A stretch of 64,000 bases of DNA from the NCBI RefSeq assembly GCF_030685535.1, contig NZ_CP131599.1, forward strand, positions 868,001 through 932,000. The letters are read 5' to 3'. The position numbers were made by a program, and so were the translations under genes. Below are positions 26,098-37,014 of this stretch, one piece after another. A model generated the notes under the pieces. The model made no database searches, had not been told where the DNA came from, and saw only the letters and a list, made by a program, of their open reading frames with translations. This DNA is from Photobacterium leiognathi. Its GTDB lineage: Bacteria; Pseudomonadota; Gammaproteobacteria; Enterobacterales; Vibrionaceae. Numbering within the stretch: position 1 is the first letter of the stretch; every line of letters begins with the position of its first letter.

Positions 26098-29000
26098 ATG
26101 TCGGATAAAAAAGAGCAACAAAATGATGATATAGAACCAAACTCATCAAACACTGATGAACAACTTAAAGTAGTACCACAAAACAAGCGTTTCCGACGTT
26201 TTCTGTTTTGGTCTATTTTGATTTTTGTTGTCACACCACCAGTGATTTTATCAAGTTGGTTAAGCACCAAGGGCATCCACTTAAATAATGTCTCTGGTTT
26301 AACCTTCAATAACGGCATTGCAGCAAAGAAAATCTCTGTCAGTATTGATAATACAACGATTGATTTAGAGAGCCTTTCGTTACGTCGTAACAAAAATAAA
26401 GAGACGGGTGATGTCTCCTATCACCTTTTGCGGTGAAATCTTCTGTTAAGCTACCAAAAGCAGCGACTAAAACGTTAGCTGATCAGAATATCAAACTTAA
26501 CTATATCCACTTTTACGATGCTGATCTGAAATTTACCCATTTCTCAACGCCATTTCGTTTCACTGCTCATGCTCGAAAAGTGACATCATCAGCCCTACAT
26601 ACTAACAGTGTGACTGGTTGGCCTAATGCCGTTCAAATTCTTGAAGATGTGAACGTAAATTTTGATAGCGATCCGCATATTTCACTAACGGGTAATATGG
26701 CTAAAGGCGTGATCACGCTATTTTTCCCCGACTATAATCCTTCGCCTCACTACCGTTTGCCTTTTAACGACGGCAGTTTTTCCATTAGCTGGCAAGGTGA
26801 TGCAACACCTTTTAAAATTAACATTGGTACTATGGAGCCTCAGTGGGAAACCCTGTATTCAATTTTAGAAAAGCAGATCATTACTAATGCTGGGTTTTCT
26901 ATCGACTTTAAACACCCAACTGAATCTATGGTGTTAACCGCCAATAAGCTTCATCTTGAAGAACCAAAGTTTTTACCCAAATTCGTGGAACGCGCTGATA
27001 TCAATAACAAGGGATATCACCTAGGCCAAACTATTGCTAATTTGGCTCAGTTACCTATGCACAAATTCAGAGTTAAATCGTTCACTTATGGTGATCTGAT
27101 TTTAGATGCGCGTGTTCTACTTGAAACACCAACAGCAGATAATAAGAAAGCCACTAAAAAGACCAAGAAGAAGAAAAAAAGAAGAAAATTCAAACTCAGC
27201 AAGATCTTGATAGGAAAGAAGCTGAGCTTAAAGCAAAGCAACAAGCGAAAGAGCTTAATATTGCAGAAGAAACCCACACTAAAGCCAAGTTTATTGTTCG
27301 TGGTAAAGCCCTTGCGCCAGATCCTTATAATTTAGATGTAACGGTTCGCCATTTAACGAAAACCGATGCCCGTGTGCATACCAGCCTTGTACGTAATGAT
27401 GGTAATCGCCTTGATTGTGATACTGTCATTCTCTTTGCTCAACCTCTTCCTAAGTACATGAACTGCAATGCCAAGTTTAAAGGTACTAAAGAATTTACAG
27501 ATCGCCTTGGCCTTAAAGGTTTACCTGACGCCAAAATCAATGGTCCTTTACGTTTTGTTGCGATACAAACCGAGGCCCCTGTTGATGCACCAAAAGATAA
27601 ACGTATGCTGGTGGATAACAAACTAGCTACGGCATACTACGATGTTGGTTTTGAATTACCTGAATCTTTTGCTATTTCTCTTAATAAATATGCAATACCA
27701 GCAGGTCTTTTTAAAAAGAAAGCTGAGAAAACAACTAATAGATTAAAAGAAAAGCAGCTTGCCGACGTACAGATGATCACTGATGGAAGAATTGATTTTA
27801 ATGTCAACTTCTACGATAAGCTGTTACGTGTAATTTTAAGGGACAAAAAGGAAAAGATTAGCTTTGTAAATAAGCGTACCCAGTCATCTATAAACTTTGA
27901 TTTCAATGACTTGAACTGCTTATATCCTGATCTGCAATGTCACATCAATGCAGAAGTAGAAGCACAGGCAAAGACCATTTACCCAATGCCTGAAAGCCAA
28001 ATTAACGACTTCACATTCAAAACGCATATGGTTGCAACCTGGGCTAACCATTTATTGATCGCTCAAATGACGAACAATAATATCTCTATGGATCAAGTGA
28101 ATGTTAAAGGGATCCCCGGACTACAAAAAAGCCTAAGTAAAGATATTAACTTCCATCTGGATTCTTTAATCGGGCTTTATACTCAAGATAAGTTTAAAAC
28201 AGTGGGTAACTTTACAGTTTACCAACCCGCAGATACCAAGGCTTCTTTAACATCCGAGTTCATTGTTAACCGTAATGAAGATTTTGATAATAACGATCAT
28301 GATTCATTAAGTCGTTATCGTGCGGATTTAGGCATTAAAGTGAACAACTTTTATCTAAGCCAAGAGATCAAATTGATCAAGCCGCTACCACCTGTTAAAG
28401 CAAAACCAGTGGTTGTTAAAGAAAAAACTACGACTGATAGCATCGATACAATACTTATTAAAAAGTTAATACTTATTAAAAAGTTGGTCGAACTAACGGG
28501 TTTATCACATCTAAAAGATTTATCTCCACAAGTCGATTTTACCGCTCCTTATAAAGTAGGTGCCGATATTGCTGCGATCCAAGCAAAGATCCGTGCAGAA
28601 CACCAAGTTTTGTATGAATCAGTAACAGTAAAGCCGTTACAGCTTAAATCTGATTACGATATTACTTTTAGTGCGCAACGTAATAACCAAAAACTGGGTA
28701 AGATCTACAGCCAAGGTCATGCACAGCTAAATGGCTCAGAGTTAAATATTAATAGTAAGTTTAAAAACAGTAATCATGCTTTATTTGCTGATATGCGCTT
28801 ACTATCTAACTTCGATACAGGTGTGTCTAACATTAAATTAAAACGCCATACATTCACCTTTACACCAGAGCAAGATCTGAAAAGCTTTTATATCCCAGTG
28901 TTGCCTATTGATCTGAACATTACTCAAGGTCAGCTAACAACAAGTGCTGACATAACAGTAAATAAAGATAAGCAAATATCTGGGTTTATTGATCTTTCAA

Positions 29001-29758
29001 CGCATCGTATTACTGGCGAATATGAGTCGTTCCGATTTGGTAACGTGGGTAGTCATATTCATCTGGCGTTATCATCGACAGGCGTTAAAACCCAATCGCC
29101 ATTAGAGATCTCAGCAGATTATCTTGATGTGGGTGTGCCTATGTCTAACCCTCGCCTATTGGCTGAATTTGATACCAGCAATGATTACTACCACATTGCC
29201 CATGGCACGACTGAACTGTATGGCGGCAATATCACCATTGAGCCAATTACAATCACTAGCCTAAGTAATATTAAACAAGTACGGTTTACCGTCTCTGGTG
29301 TTGATCTTGCTCGTGTCATCGCAGAAGCCGATCAAGATAATATTGAATTAACTGGTCGTATCGATGGTGTTATTCCAATTGCATTAGAAGACGGCAGTAT
29401 CGTTATACGTAACGCAACACTACAAACCCAAAAGCCAGGTGGTGTTCTACGCTATATCCAAGGTTCAACCATCGATAAAAAAGTAAAAGAAGTAGGTACT
29501 TATAGCCCACTAAATATTGTGGAAGTATTAGGCAATTATCATTACAACTCCATTGCGCTTGCCTTTGATTATGCTAAAAACGGCGATTTATCGTTAAAAA
29601 CACGTATCGAAGGTAATAATCCAGATTTCCAACATGGACGTCCTATTAACGTCAATATTAAACTTAATGATAATATCCCTAAGTTATTACGTTCAAAGGA
29701 ATTCATTGACTCATCACCGATTGTTGCTCAAATCAAACAACAACTTGGCGTTCAATAA
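26098..29758 (+). pseudogene. ydbH: YdbH family AsmA-like protein, two frameshifts
   Basis: YdbH is an inner-membrane-anchored periplasmic bridge protein which, with YnbE and YdbL, moves phospholipid to the outer membrane. The gene reads in three pieces: 26098-26436, about 26430-27180 and about 27180-29758. One missing base in the T run at 26426-26429 and one in the A7 run at 27174-27180 restore a continuous frame of about 1,220 codons. An N-terminal membrane anchor (FLFWSILIFVVTPPVILS) is followed by a long beta-rich AsmA-like region and the conserved C-terminus (GGVLRYIQGSTID). The start at 26098 (MSDKKEQ) has GAG 5 bases upstream. It is longer than E. coli YdbH. ynbE and ydbL follow directly. 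Because both lesions are homopolymer indels, sequencing error is a real alternative to loss of function. Confidence 0.85.
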
Positions 29759-29777
29759 TAAGAAGATTAAAAACTGT

Positions 29778-30017
29778 ATGACAACGAATAGAAAACTCAA
29801 TCAAGCTCTTTTTCCAACGTTTCGTTTCCGCAAACTTCATGGTTTGTTTGTACTCATGATGGGAACTGCACTTATGAGTGGCTGTACACCGAAAGTTGAA
29901 GTCGCACTTTCTGAAAAGCCGATTGAAATTAACTTAAACATTAATATTAAACATGAAATCAACGTGAAAGCCGATCATGAAATTAATGAGTTATTCAAGG
30001 ACAAAAATGTTTTCTAA
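29778..30017 (+). CDS. ynbE: YnbE family lipoprotein
   Basis: Small outer-membrane lipoprotein partner of YdbH. About 79 residues: a signal segment (GLFVLMMGTALMSGC, lipobox MSGC) followed by the family's short conserved tail, PKVEVALSEKPIEINLNINI then KHEINVKADHEI. It begins 19 bp after the ydbH stop and its 3' end overlaps ydbL, giving the canonical ydbH-ynbE-ydbL order. A longer in-frame extension (from 29634) lies inside ydbH and is discounted. The N-terminal extension before the hydrophobic segment is longer than in E. coli. Confidence 0.88.
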   Translation: MTTNRKLNQALFPTFRFRKLHGLFVLMMGTALMSGCTPKVEVALSEKPIEINLNINIKHEINVKADHEINELFKDKNVF

Positions 30018-30354
30018 ATTCCATCGTTCAGTTATTAAAACAGCATTGATTATAAGCGTATTATGCTTAGCTAACACTGCAATGGCGCTCACCTTACAGC
30101 AAGCAAAGCAACAAGGTTTGATCGGTGAAGCCAATAGTGGCTATGTGGCAAGTGTTCAATCGGCACCAACAGCGAAAGTAAAGCAGCTGATCGATGATAC
30201 CAATCAAAAAAGAAAGCTAGGCTACCAACAAATTAGCCAGCAAAATAACATGAGCATTGAAGAAGTCACCGCATTGGGACGTGCTAAAGCTAAGCAAAAG
30301 ACCTTACCAGGGTACTATTTTCAAACAAAAACTGGTGAATGGATTAAAAAATAA
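30007..30354 (+). CDS. ydbL: YdbL family periplasmic protein (DUF1318)
   Basis: Third member of the ydbH-ynbE-ydbL operon; a periplasmic accessory protein thought to modulate YdbH-YnbE. 115 residues with a signal peptide (LIISVLCLANTAMA) followed by LTLQQAKQQGLIGEANSGYV, a conserved N-terminal motif of DUF1318, and the C-terminal LPGYYFQTKTGEWIKK. AAGGA lies 5 bases before the ATG at 30007; the first bases overlap the end of ynbE, implying translational coupling. Confidence 0.92.
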   Translation: MFSKFHRSVIKTALIISVLCLANTAMALTLQQAKQQGLIGEANSGYVASVQSAPTAKVKQLIDDTNQKRKLGYQQISQQNNMSIEEVTALGRAKAKQKTLPGYYFQTKTGEWIKK

Positions 30355-30468
30355 ACCCACAATAATGTTAAGTTTTTCTTAACCCCACGCTCAATCAATT
30401 TAACTCTTATAAATTCAGTGGTAAGCGTATAATTTTTAAATATATAACTCTATTATTATCGCTATCAC

Positions 30469-31419
30469 ATGACCATTATCGACAATTTCAAACGTCTTCG
30501 ACCGACAGACGCTGTGTTTATTTGCACAGCGCTATTGTGTCTTACCCCATTTATTAGCTCACCCATTGCTTTAATTTTAGGCTTTCTCTTAGCCAGTTTC
30601 GGGTTTGTTCCAACGCAATTTAATATCGCCGCCCTCACCAAAAAACTTTTGTCATATTCCATTATTGGTTTAGGTTTCGGTATTCACTTAAATGAGGCTA
30701 TTGAAGCAAGTAAAGCAGGTTTAGGGCTAATCATTTGTTCGATCTTTTTCACTTTACTACTAGGCTGGATTGCAACACACTTTTTAAGTCTGGATAAAAA
30801 AATAGGTCACCTTATTGCTTCGGGTACTGCTATTTGTGGTGGTAGTGCCATTGCAGCGGTATCACAGGCTATCAATGCTCGTGACGATCAAACCTCTCTC
30901 GCACTTGCGACAGTATTTGTATTAAATGCAGTAGCTCTGTTTATCTTCCCTGCTATTGGTCATTTACTAGATATGAGCCAACACGCTTTTGGTACATGGG
31001 CAGCCATTGCTATTCATGATACTTCTTCCGTTGTAGGTGCTGCAGGTTCGTACGGTGATGAAGCCTTAAAAACGGCAACAACACTAAAACTTGCACGCGC
31101 ACTGTGGATCATCCCAGTTGCCTTTATCAGTGCGTTACTGTTTAAAGGTAATAGTAAGAAAATTGCCGTTCCTTACTTTATCGTATTGTACTGTGTAGCG
31201 ATTTTAGTCGCTCACTTCTTACCGCAATTCCAACCTGTGTACGATATGATCTTCATTGCATCTAAGCGTTTGTTGGTTGTCTGCTTATTCTTAATTGGTT
31301 CAGGTATTACCGTTAATAAACTTCGCAATGCAGGACCAAAGCCTATGCTACTTGGCGTGTTGTTATGGTTAGCAATTGGTATTGCCTCTTTGATTTATAT
31401 TGAAATGTTTATTCCTTAA
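30469..31419 (+). CDS. YeiH-like putative sulfate exporter (UPF0324)
   Basis: Inner-membrane protein of 316 residues with about ten hydrophobic helices, belonging to the YeiH/UPF0324 family annotated as putative sulfate exporters. Diagnostic stretches: [35 protein letters not shown] and [18 protein letters not shown]. Transport substrate is not experimentally settled for the family. It follows ydbL by 114 bp but starts a separate unit by spacing. No LysR regulator (common beside yeiH) is adjacent. Confidence 0.88.
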   Translation: MTIIDNFKRLRPTDAVFICTALLCLTPFISSPIALILGFLLASFGFVPTQFNIAALTKKLLSYSIIGLGFGIHLNEAIEASKAGLGLIICSIFFTLLLGWIATHFLSLDKKIGHLIASGTAICGGSAIAAVSQAINARDDQTSLALATVFVLNAVALFIFPAIGHLLDMSQHAFGTWAAIAIHDTSSVVGAAGSYGDEALKTATTLKLARALWIIPVAFISALLFKGNSKKIAVPYFIVLYCVAILVAHFLPQFQPVYDMIFIASKRLLVVCLFLIGSGITVNKLRNAGPKPMLLGVLLWLAIGIASLIYIEMFIP

Positions 31420-31456
31420 ATCAAAGCTTACGTTTCAAAATAAGACAAGTAAAAAT

Positions 31457-31486
31457 ACAAAGCCAGAGTACAACTCTGGCTTTGTT
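31457..31486. terminator. Bidirectional terminator
   Basis: CAAAGCCAGAG pairs with CTCTGGCTTTG around a 5-nt loop, between the convergent YeiH-like and acetyltransferase genes. Confidence 0.8.
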
Positions 31487-31512
31487 ATATGATGAGCTAT
31501 AAATAGTTAAAC

Positions 31513-32118
31513 CTACATTTCCATTACAGGTCGCCACAACTCTTCGAGTTCAGCTTCTGTGGGCATTTCACCGTGTTCAATCTGCTTAACAACCCGACAT
31601 GGGTTACCAACCGCAATACAATCTGCTGGAATATCTTTAGTCACCACACTACCGGCACCAATCACGCTACGATCACCAATGGTGACGCCATCTAAAATAA
31701 TTGCACCAGCACCAATCCATACACAATCGCCAATTGTAATAGGATTGCCTGATGCCACAGGCAATACACGTTCAGCCATATCAATCGGATGTCCTGTTGT
31801 ACTGATCACCACATTAGGGCCAATCAAAACATGCTCGCCAAAATAAACAGGAGCGATATCTAAAATCTTCACGCCAGCATTTAAAAATCCACCTCGCTTG
31901 AAGTGAATGTTCTTACCCATATCGCAATAAAAAGGCGCAACAATCACGGCGTGATTAACCGCTCCCAATAATTCATTAAGGATCTTACGTTGTGTCACTT
32001 CATCGCTAGGACGAGCATGATTAAAGTCATACAGTTTTTCTTTTACTGCATTTTGGAAATGTACCAGCTCAGGATTAATGGAAATATGTACTGAATAATC
32101 TTCAAGTTTACTGCTCAT
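31513..32118 (-). CDS. Maltose/galactoside O-acetyltransferase-like, left-handed beta-helix
   Basis: Acetyl-CoA-dependent sugar O-acetyltransferase of the Maa/LacA/NodL type, about 201 residues. Residues ARPSDEVTQRKILNELLG form the N-terminal Mac domain. Hexapeptide repeats then build the beta-helix (ITIGDCVWIGAGAIILDGV, TIGDRSVIGAGSVVTKDIP), with the catalytic His in ISTTGHPID and the typical end AVGNPCRVVKQI. The ATG at 32118 is chosen because GAGG lies six bases upstream. Probable targets are maltose, glucose or galactosides. Monocistronic. Confidence 0.9.
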   Translation of the reverse strand: MSSKLEDYSVHISINPELVHFQNAVKEKLYDFNHARPSDEVTQRKILNELLGAVNHAVIVAPFYCDMGKNIHFKRGGFLNAGVKILDIAPVYFGEHVLIGPNVVISTTGHPIDMAERVLPVASGNPITIGDCVWIGAGAIILDGVTIGDRSVIGAGSVVTKDIPADCIAVGNPCRVVKQIEHGEMPTEAELEELWRPVMEM

Positions 32119-32180
32119 CCATGGCCTCATTTATCATATTAACCCAACAAATATTGGCTTTCACATTCGCAGTAATAACA

Positions 32181-32208
32181 AAAAAAAGCGACCTTTACTT
32201 GGTCGCTT
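32181..32208 (-). terminator. Terminator of the Dcu transporter gene
   Basis: On the minus strand AAGCGACC and GGTCGCTT form an 8-bp stem followed by TTTTTTT. Confidence 0.82.
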
Positions 32209-32225
32209 CGTGAGCTTAATCATAA

Positions 32226-32260
32226 AAGCCTTTATACCGAATTTTACGATATAAAGGCTT
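32226..32260 (-). terminator. Second hairpin after the Dcu transporter gene
   Basis: AAGCCTTTATA and TATAAAGGCTT form a perfect 11-bp stem with a 13-nt loop. On the minus strand it ends in TTTTATG, so it may be a first, weaker terminator in tandem with the one at 32181, or a 3'-end protecting hairpin. Confidence 0.5.
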
Positions 32261-32289
32261 ATGCTGTGTTATTACAGTAACTTATTCAA

Positions 32290-33603
32290 TTACAATACAA
32301 AGCTTGCAAAAATGAAGCCGAAGATAATACTGAACACCATGCTCAATAAACCTGGGATCATAAAGCTGTGGTTGAAGATAAACTTACCGATTTTAGTTGT
32401 ACCCGTACGGTCAAAGTCGATTGACGCAATGATTGGACCATAGTTAGGAATAAAGAAGTAACCGTTAACGGCAACGAACGTCGCAATGATCACTTCAGGT
32501 GGTAAGCCTAATGTAATACCTACAGGTACAAGTACTGCTGTTGTCGCACCTTGACTGTTCACCATCACAGACAGTGCAAACAAGGCAAAAGCAAATGTCC
32601 AAGGCGCAACTTCTACAAGACCAGATACTGCCTCTTTCACCATCAGATCGTGGCCTGCGATAAACGTATCACCTAACCATGCAATACCGAAAATCGCTAC
32701 AATGGCACGCATACCCGCATGGAACACTGAACCCTGAGTGATCTCATAACCGTCTGGTTTACAGATCAAGATGATCAATGCACCCATTGCTAACATCACG
32801 ATTTCAATGGTATGTGCCATCCCCATTGGTGAACCATCAAAGTGTGGACGTAAGGCAGGAAACGCACCCATTACAACTACAGCTAATGCACCAAATAGGA
32901 ATAAGCCTACCGCTTTTTTCGCACCTGGTTTGATCGCAATTTCTTCGACCTTCACTTCCTGCTCCATTTCTTTACGGAAAGCAGGATCTTGCATACGACG
33001 TTGGTATTCAGGATCGTCTTTTAGCTCTTTACCTAGCTTGTTTACAATCACACAAGCTAATGCCAAGCCACAGAATGTACCTGGAACTGTAACCATTAAT
33101 ACGTCAGCTAAAGTAATACCTTGCGGCTCAAGGAAGGCAACTAGCGCCACAACTGCAGCAGCAATTGGACTTGCAACAATCGCAAACTGAGAAGCGATAA
33201 CAGCCATCCCCATTGGACGCTCAGGGCGGATACCACTGCGACGGCTCACTTCAGCAATCACAGGTAATACTGAATAAGCAACGTGACCTGTACCAGCTAA
33301 GAAGGTAAAGGTGTAAGTCACTAATGGTGCAATAAAGGTAATATGACGAGGATTTTTACGCAGGATATTTGAAGCAATTTTGATTAAGTATTCAAGACCA
33401 CCAGCCGCTTGCATTGCAGCAGCCGCCGCTACAACCGCCATGATCATTAACATGACATCAATTGGTGGGCTTGTTGGTTGCAACCCAAAGATAAAGCTTA
33501 AAATCGCTAAACCTACACCACCCATAACACCTAAACCGATACCGCCAAGGCGGGCACCGATCAAGATACAACCTAATACAATTAAAAACTCAATTAAAAA
33601 CAC
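32290..33603 (-). CDS. Anaerobic C4-dicarboxylate transporter (DcuA/DcuB family)
   Basis: Inner-membrane exchanger of fumarate, succinate, malate or aspartate used in anaerobic fumarate respiration. 437 residues. Seen: [85 protein letters not shown], and the C-terminal [27 protein letters not shown] and ALRPHF favour DcuB over DcuA, but other parts are intermediate, so I do not fix the symbol. Translation starts at GTG (33603) with GGGAGAG just upstream. Two hairpins follow the stop. I could not find a convincing FNR site in the upstream gap. Confidence 0.88.
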   Translation of the reverse strand: MFLIEFLIVLGCILIGARLGGIGLGVMGGVGLAILSFIFGLQPTSPPIDVMLMIMAVVAAAAAMQAAGGLEYLIKIASNILRKNPRHITFIAPLVTYTFTFLAGTGHVAYSVLPVIAEVSRRSGIRPERPMGMAVIASQFAIVASPIAAAVVALVAFLEPQGITLADVLMVTVPGTFCGLALACVIVNKLGKELKDDPEYQRRMQDPAFRKEMEQEVKVEEIAIKPGAKKAVGLFLFGALAVVVMGAFPALRPHFDGSPMGMAHTIEIVMLAMGALIILICKPDGYEITQGSVFHAGMRAIVAIFGIAWLGDTFIAGHDLMVKEAVSGLVEVAPWTFAFALFALSVMVNSQGATTAVLVPVGITLGLPPEVIIATFVAVNGYFFIPNYGPIIASIDFDRTGTTKIGKFIFNHSFMIPGLLSMVFSIIFGFIFASFVL

Positions 33604-34024
33604 ATCGCTCTCCCTGATGATCGCTTTTAAACAACAAAGTCAAAATACAAAATATGTCACTTGTATTTTTGCGGTAAATTCGAGGCGATAATATTAAGTT
33701 TATAACAGCAGAAAATAGCGTTGAATCACACATTAATAAATTTAAAAACAAATAAATAAAAGATATGAAATATTATTTATGGTTAGGTTTATTTATATAA
33801 GTTTTAATGTAATTATTTTGTATATATTATAAATATAATTCTAAATAAGGATGTATTACGTTTTTTAGGTATTGTGCCTTATTATTTTTAAATAGAATCC
33901 AGTTATACCTAATAAAGATAAATATATTTAGAAAAAGACAGTTATTTTAAAATAAAAAGAAGCGGTAATTATTTACCGCTTCTTTAATAGAACAACTAAT
34001 TTTAGAAAAAGATAAACCGGAGCT
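33604..34024. other. Intergenic region between the TPR and Dcu genes
   Basis: This 421-base, very AT-rich gap should contain the leftward promoter of the Dcu gene and ends with the terminator of the TPR gene at 33956. I see no gene or clear operator in it. Confidence 0.5.
33956..33985 (-). terminator. Terminator of the TPR protein gene
   Basis: AAAGAAGCGGTAA and TTACCGCTTCTTT form a perfect 13-bp stem with loop TTAT. The minus-strand tail is TTTTTATTTT. Confidence 0.9.
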
Positions 34025-34867
34025 TTAGTCAACGGATATCAGCAATAAATCAAAACGATTATTACCATGCAAGATATCTAGATCTGGCTCATCTGCAATC
34101 AAGTCTCTAATTGAAGGGCTTGCAACAATTGCTCGTTCTAAATCTTCAATCGCTTGCTCTTCAATACCTAGACGAGAATAAGCACACGCACGTTGATATA
34201 GCGCTGGACCATTAGTATCGTCGACTTCCAATACACGATTACATAAACTCAACGCCCAGCGATATTCTTTTATCTCCATCGCAGCATCAGCTTTATACGT
34301 TAATGCTTCAAGATCACCAGGTCGGATCAATAATATTTCATCGTAAACATCAATACGTTGCTCTGGCGTTTGAGAACTTTGCGCACGAAGCCATAAGTTA
34401 TGAATTTCGTTAATTTTCTCAATCTCTTTATTATTTTCACTGATAATGCGTGTTTTACGTTTTAAATCTCGCTCAAGTGCTAAGAATTTCTTTTCATATT
34501 CTTGAGCGATTTGCTCTAAACGCTTATCTGCCATCTCTTTTGTATTGCTCTTAAACTCACGCAATGACTGCCAACCAACAAAAGCAATCAGTGATGCGAC
34601 ACCTGCAATAATATAGAAAAAGTAAGTCACTGTGACATTGGCGTAATTCAGAGATTTATCAGCAACAGCTAACTCACGGTCAGTAATTTCAATCACCATT
34701 CGACGTTCAAGATCTTGCTGAGATTCACGTAAATCTTTCAGCTCATCGAGAATATAACGTTCCATGAATGGCTTTTCTAACATATCGGTTTCTGAATATT
34801 TTTTTTCACTTGCCTGAGCGGAAAAACAGATAAGTAGAGAGGCTAATAGACTTATAAGCAAGCGCAT
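34025..34867 (-). CDS. Membrane-anchored coiled-coil TPR protein
   Basis: A 280-residue protein of unknown specific role. A signal peptide (LLISLLASLLICFSAQA) is followed by a charged helical segment, one transmembrane helix (VTYFFYIIAGVASLIAFVGW, about 82-101) and a long coiled coil (MADKRLEQIAQEYEKKFLAL onward). Two or three tetratricopeptide repeats then lead to a C-terminal end-of-group motif (IRDLIADEPDLDILHGNNRF). The N-terminus would be periplasmic and the TPRs cytoplasmic. The ATG at 34867 has AAGGA six bases upstream; the ATG at 34873 is less well placed. Transcribed leftward alone. Confidence 0.8.
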   Translation of the reverse strand: MRLLISLLASLLICFSAQASEKKYSETDMLEKPFMERYILDELKDLRESQQDLERRMVIEITDRELAVADKSLNYANVTVTYFFYIIAGVASLIAFVGWQSLREFKSNTKEMADKRLEQIAQEYEKKFLALERDLKRKTRIISENNKEIEKINEIHNLWLRAQSSQTPEQRIDVYDEILLIRPGDLEALTYKADAAMEIKEYRWALSLCNRVLEVDDTNGPALYQRACAYSRLGIEEQAIEDLERAIVASPSIRDLIADEPDLDILHGNNRFDLLLISVD

Positions 34868-35105
34868 AAGCATTCCTTTTGCATGAATAGAAGAGACATC
34901 TTCAGCAACCTTAACAAATGGAGAGGTTAAATAGCAAAGGTAGAGGGGAAATTGCTAAATTTTCTAAGTATAGATAGTTAATTAGTCATAAAAAGAACAA
35001 TTTATCAGCACAATCTGGTTAATAGCAATGAAGTGCCGCCATTGTAAAATCATCCATTGAGCAAATTTAATCGAATGAGATAGTTATTCCTTATTACCTC
35101 ACTAT

Positions 35106-35342
35106 TTAAGGTTCAATCTCTAGCTTTTCATTGCTATTAACCAAGATCTTTTCTTGAGATTGTTCCTTATTATTGTCTATTTTCATCCAAACGACAGTGA
35201 TCAAAATTAAAAAAGCAGCAAGATCACATAACGCACTCGCTAAACCTGATGTCATTAGAGACACCATGATTAAACCAATAGTTAATATTGCGGCAGTAAC
35301 TCTGGCTTTCGTTTGATTTCTTTCCTGTATCCATTTTTTCAT
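35106..35342 (-). CDS. Small two-helix membrane protein
   Basis: A 78-residue hypothetical inner-membrane protein. A basic N-terminus (MKKWIQERNQTKARVTA) is followed by two hydrophobic segments (ILTIGLIMVSLMTS and ALCDLAAFLILITVVWM) and an acidic hydrophilic tail. AGGAG lies six bases before the ATG, which supports translation. No family recognised. It stands alone between the TPR gene and the phosphatase gene. Confidence 0.6.
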   Translation of the reverse strand: MKKWIQERNQTKARVTAAILTIGLIMVSLMTSGLASALCDLAAFLILITVVWMKIDNNKEQSQEKILVNSNEKLEIEP

Positions 35343-35474
35343 ACTTCACTCCTATCTGTTCTATTAATACTAATAGAGTGAAGAATGTTAAAAAATATCG
35401 ATTCACTATTTGATAGAGGAAAAAGATCTATCTAGCTCGTATATATAAATAAATAGATCACGCATCTACAAGCA

Positions 35475-35525
35475 AAAACGTACATAGCGATTGTTTGCTT
35501 CACACTTAACTTTCACTATGTACGC
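35475..35525 (-). terminator. Long-loop terminator after the phosphatase gene
   Basis: CGTACATAG (35479-35487) pairs with CTATGTACG (35516-35524). The minus-strand arm is followed by TTTTTG. The 28-nt loop is longer than usual. Confidence 0.55.
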
Positions 35526-35533
35526 ATTTTTAT

Positions 35534-36902
35534 TTATTGGTTATAACAACTCTTTAGTTCCGAGAAGCTATAAAAGTAGCTATCAGGCTCAATAGGATGA
35601 CATGATGATTTAAAGCTAATTTCTTTCTCGTTATAGAGCATCTTCACAAGCAAATCATCAGCTTCACCACGATACACATCCCACTGAATATTACTACTAT
35701 AAGGCGCTACCCATTTACCGTGCCAATCATTGTTGTCATAACTAAAGGTTTTTTGAGGATCAACACCCTCTTCACTACCTTTCAATTCCATATTCGCAGC
35801 AAAAGGCATAATAGTTTCAGCATGGGCAAAACGTACCTTTAGTGCCGCCTGATCATTACCTTGCTTAATTTTTTCGATTTCATTAAAAAAGTCATCAACC
35901 AATACCCATGCCATCTTGTAAGTAATATCAGTATTGTTAAAGCTTGGGCCTTTTTCATAAAAGTCTTCACCGTCTAATACATAGCTTAACCATTGCGTTT
36001 CTTCTGGGGTAAAGAATTGCTCAAAGTGCCAAGGCTCTTGACCTGCTTCTTGTGCCATACCAGGCGCAATTAAGTAGAGGTTAAACAAATGAATCACTAC
36101 ATCGACTTCATTTTCTGCTAATAACTCATCAGGCTCTTCTGTTGAATAAAACTTCAGTTCACCATTTACTAATTGTTGTACAAACTCAGGACTATAGAGA
36201 CGCTCTAATACTGTTTGTGCCACTTGATGAGATTTATCGCTATCAAATAAGCGATCAATAGCAGCTCTTAATTCAGCATCGTTATCAACATAGTCATTGT
36301 ATTCTTTGTTTTTTATGGAAATACAGCTGCGCTTTGTTAACTTTTGGTGCTAACAGTAAATCGGTAAGATCTTGGTTATTTTCTGTCAAACCTTCAGTGA
36401 ACGCATTGGCACTTGCAAGCGCGCGATCTTTACCTGAATACTCGACCACAATATGGCGTTGATTTTCTGTTGCTTGGTCAATCAAAGACTGGTTACGCTG
36501 CGCTGCACGCTGACCAATCGCCACCAACTCATCGTGACCTAAACCGGATAAATTACCGTAGCCTAGCGCTTCGTTAGCTGCAGTCATACGTTCGATTTCA
36601 GCACCGAGCTTTTCACCTAATGGAGTAAGTGCACCTTGCTTTTGTGCCTCACGCCAAACTTGCATTGAAATATCGTCGTATTTAAAACTGGAAAGTGCAC
36701 GGGAGCCATGACGAGAGACCAACTCAGAATAAACTAACTCATAACCTTGTGGTGCTTGTTGGTAAGTTCCGAGTTTCTGCTGCGGTGCATAAGTTGTTTT
36801 TGTACCAAATTGATACTCAGTAACGGGATCGGGTTTATCATCTGAATGACAAGCGGTGATCCCCACAACGCCCAGAGCACAACACAAAGCAAGATAACGC
36901 AT
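35534..36902 (-). pseudogene. Histidine-type acid phosphatase (MINPP/phytase-like) lipoprotein, frameshifted
   Basis: Branch-2 histidine phosphatase, probably acting on inositol phosphates or other phosphomonoesters outside the cytoplasm. The N-terminal part has a lipoprotein signal (LALCCALGVVGITAC) and the catalytic SRHGSRAL. The C-terminal part has RFAHAETIMPF, where His-Ala-Glu is the proton-donor motif of MINPP-type enzymes. The two parts lie in different frames. An A6 run on the coding strand (36309-36314) with one base too many explains it: removing one A joins LYFHKNKEYNDYVDNDAEL to the downstream frame. The start at 36902 has AAGG 7 bases upstream. It is either a recent pseudogene or a homopolymer sequencing error. 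It lies next to umuC on the same strand. Confidence 0.82.
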
Positions 36903-37014
36903 ATAAAACCTTAATATTCGTGTAAAAAACGCGAGATTAAGCGAGTTATGTGACAACTTATCTTCATTTAGGTCAGGCTTTTGTCAACTTAAAACTATTC
37001 GCTGCGACAGAGGT

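Noticed and set aside
27174..27180. Programmed -1/+1 frameshifting in ydbH
   Set aside because: A7 is slippery in principle, but ydbH also breaks a second time at a non-slippery T4 run, and relatives use one frame.
32771..33190. A 139-codon plus-strand frame inside the Dcu transporter gene
   Set aside because: Antisense shadow of a strongly supported transporter gene, without start signals.
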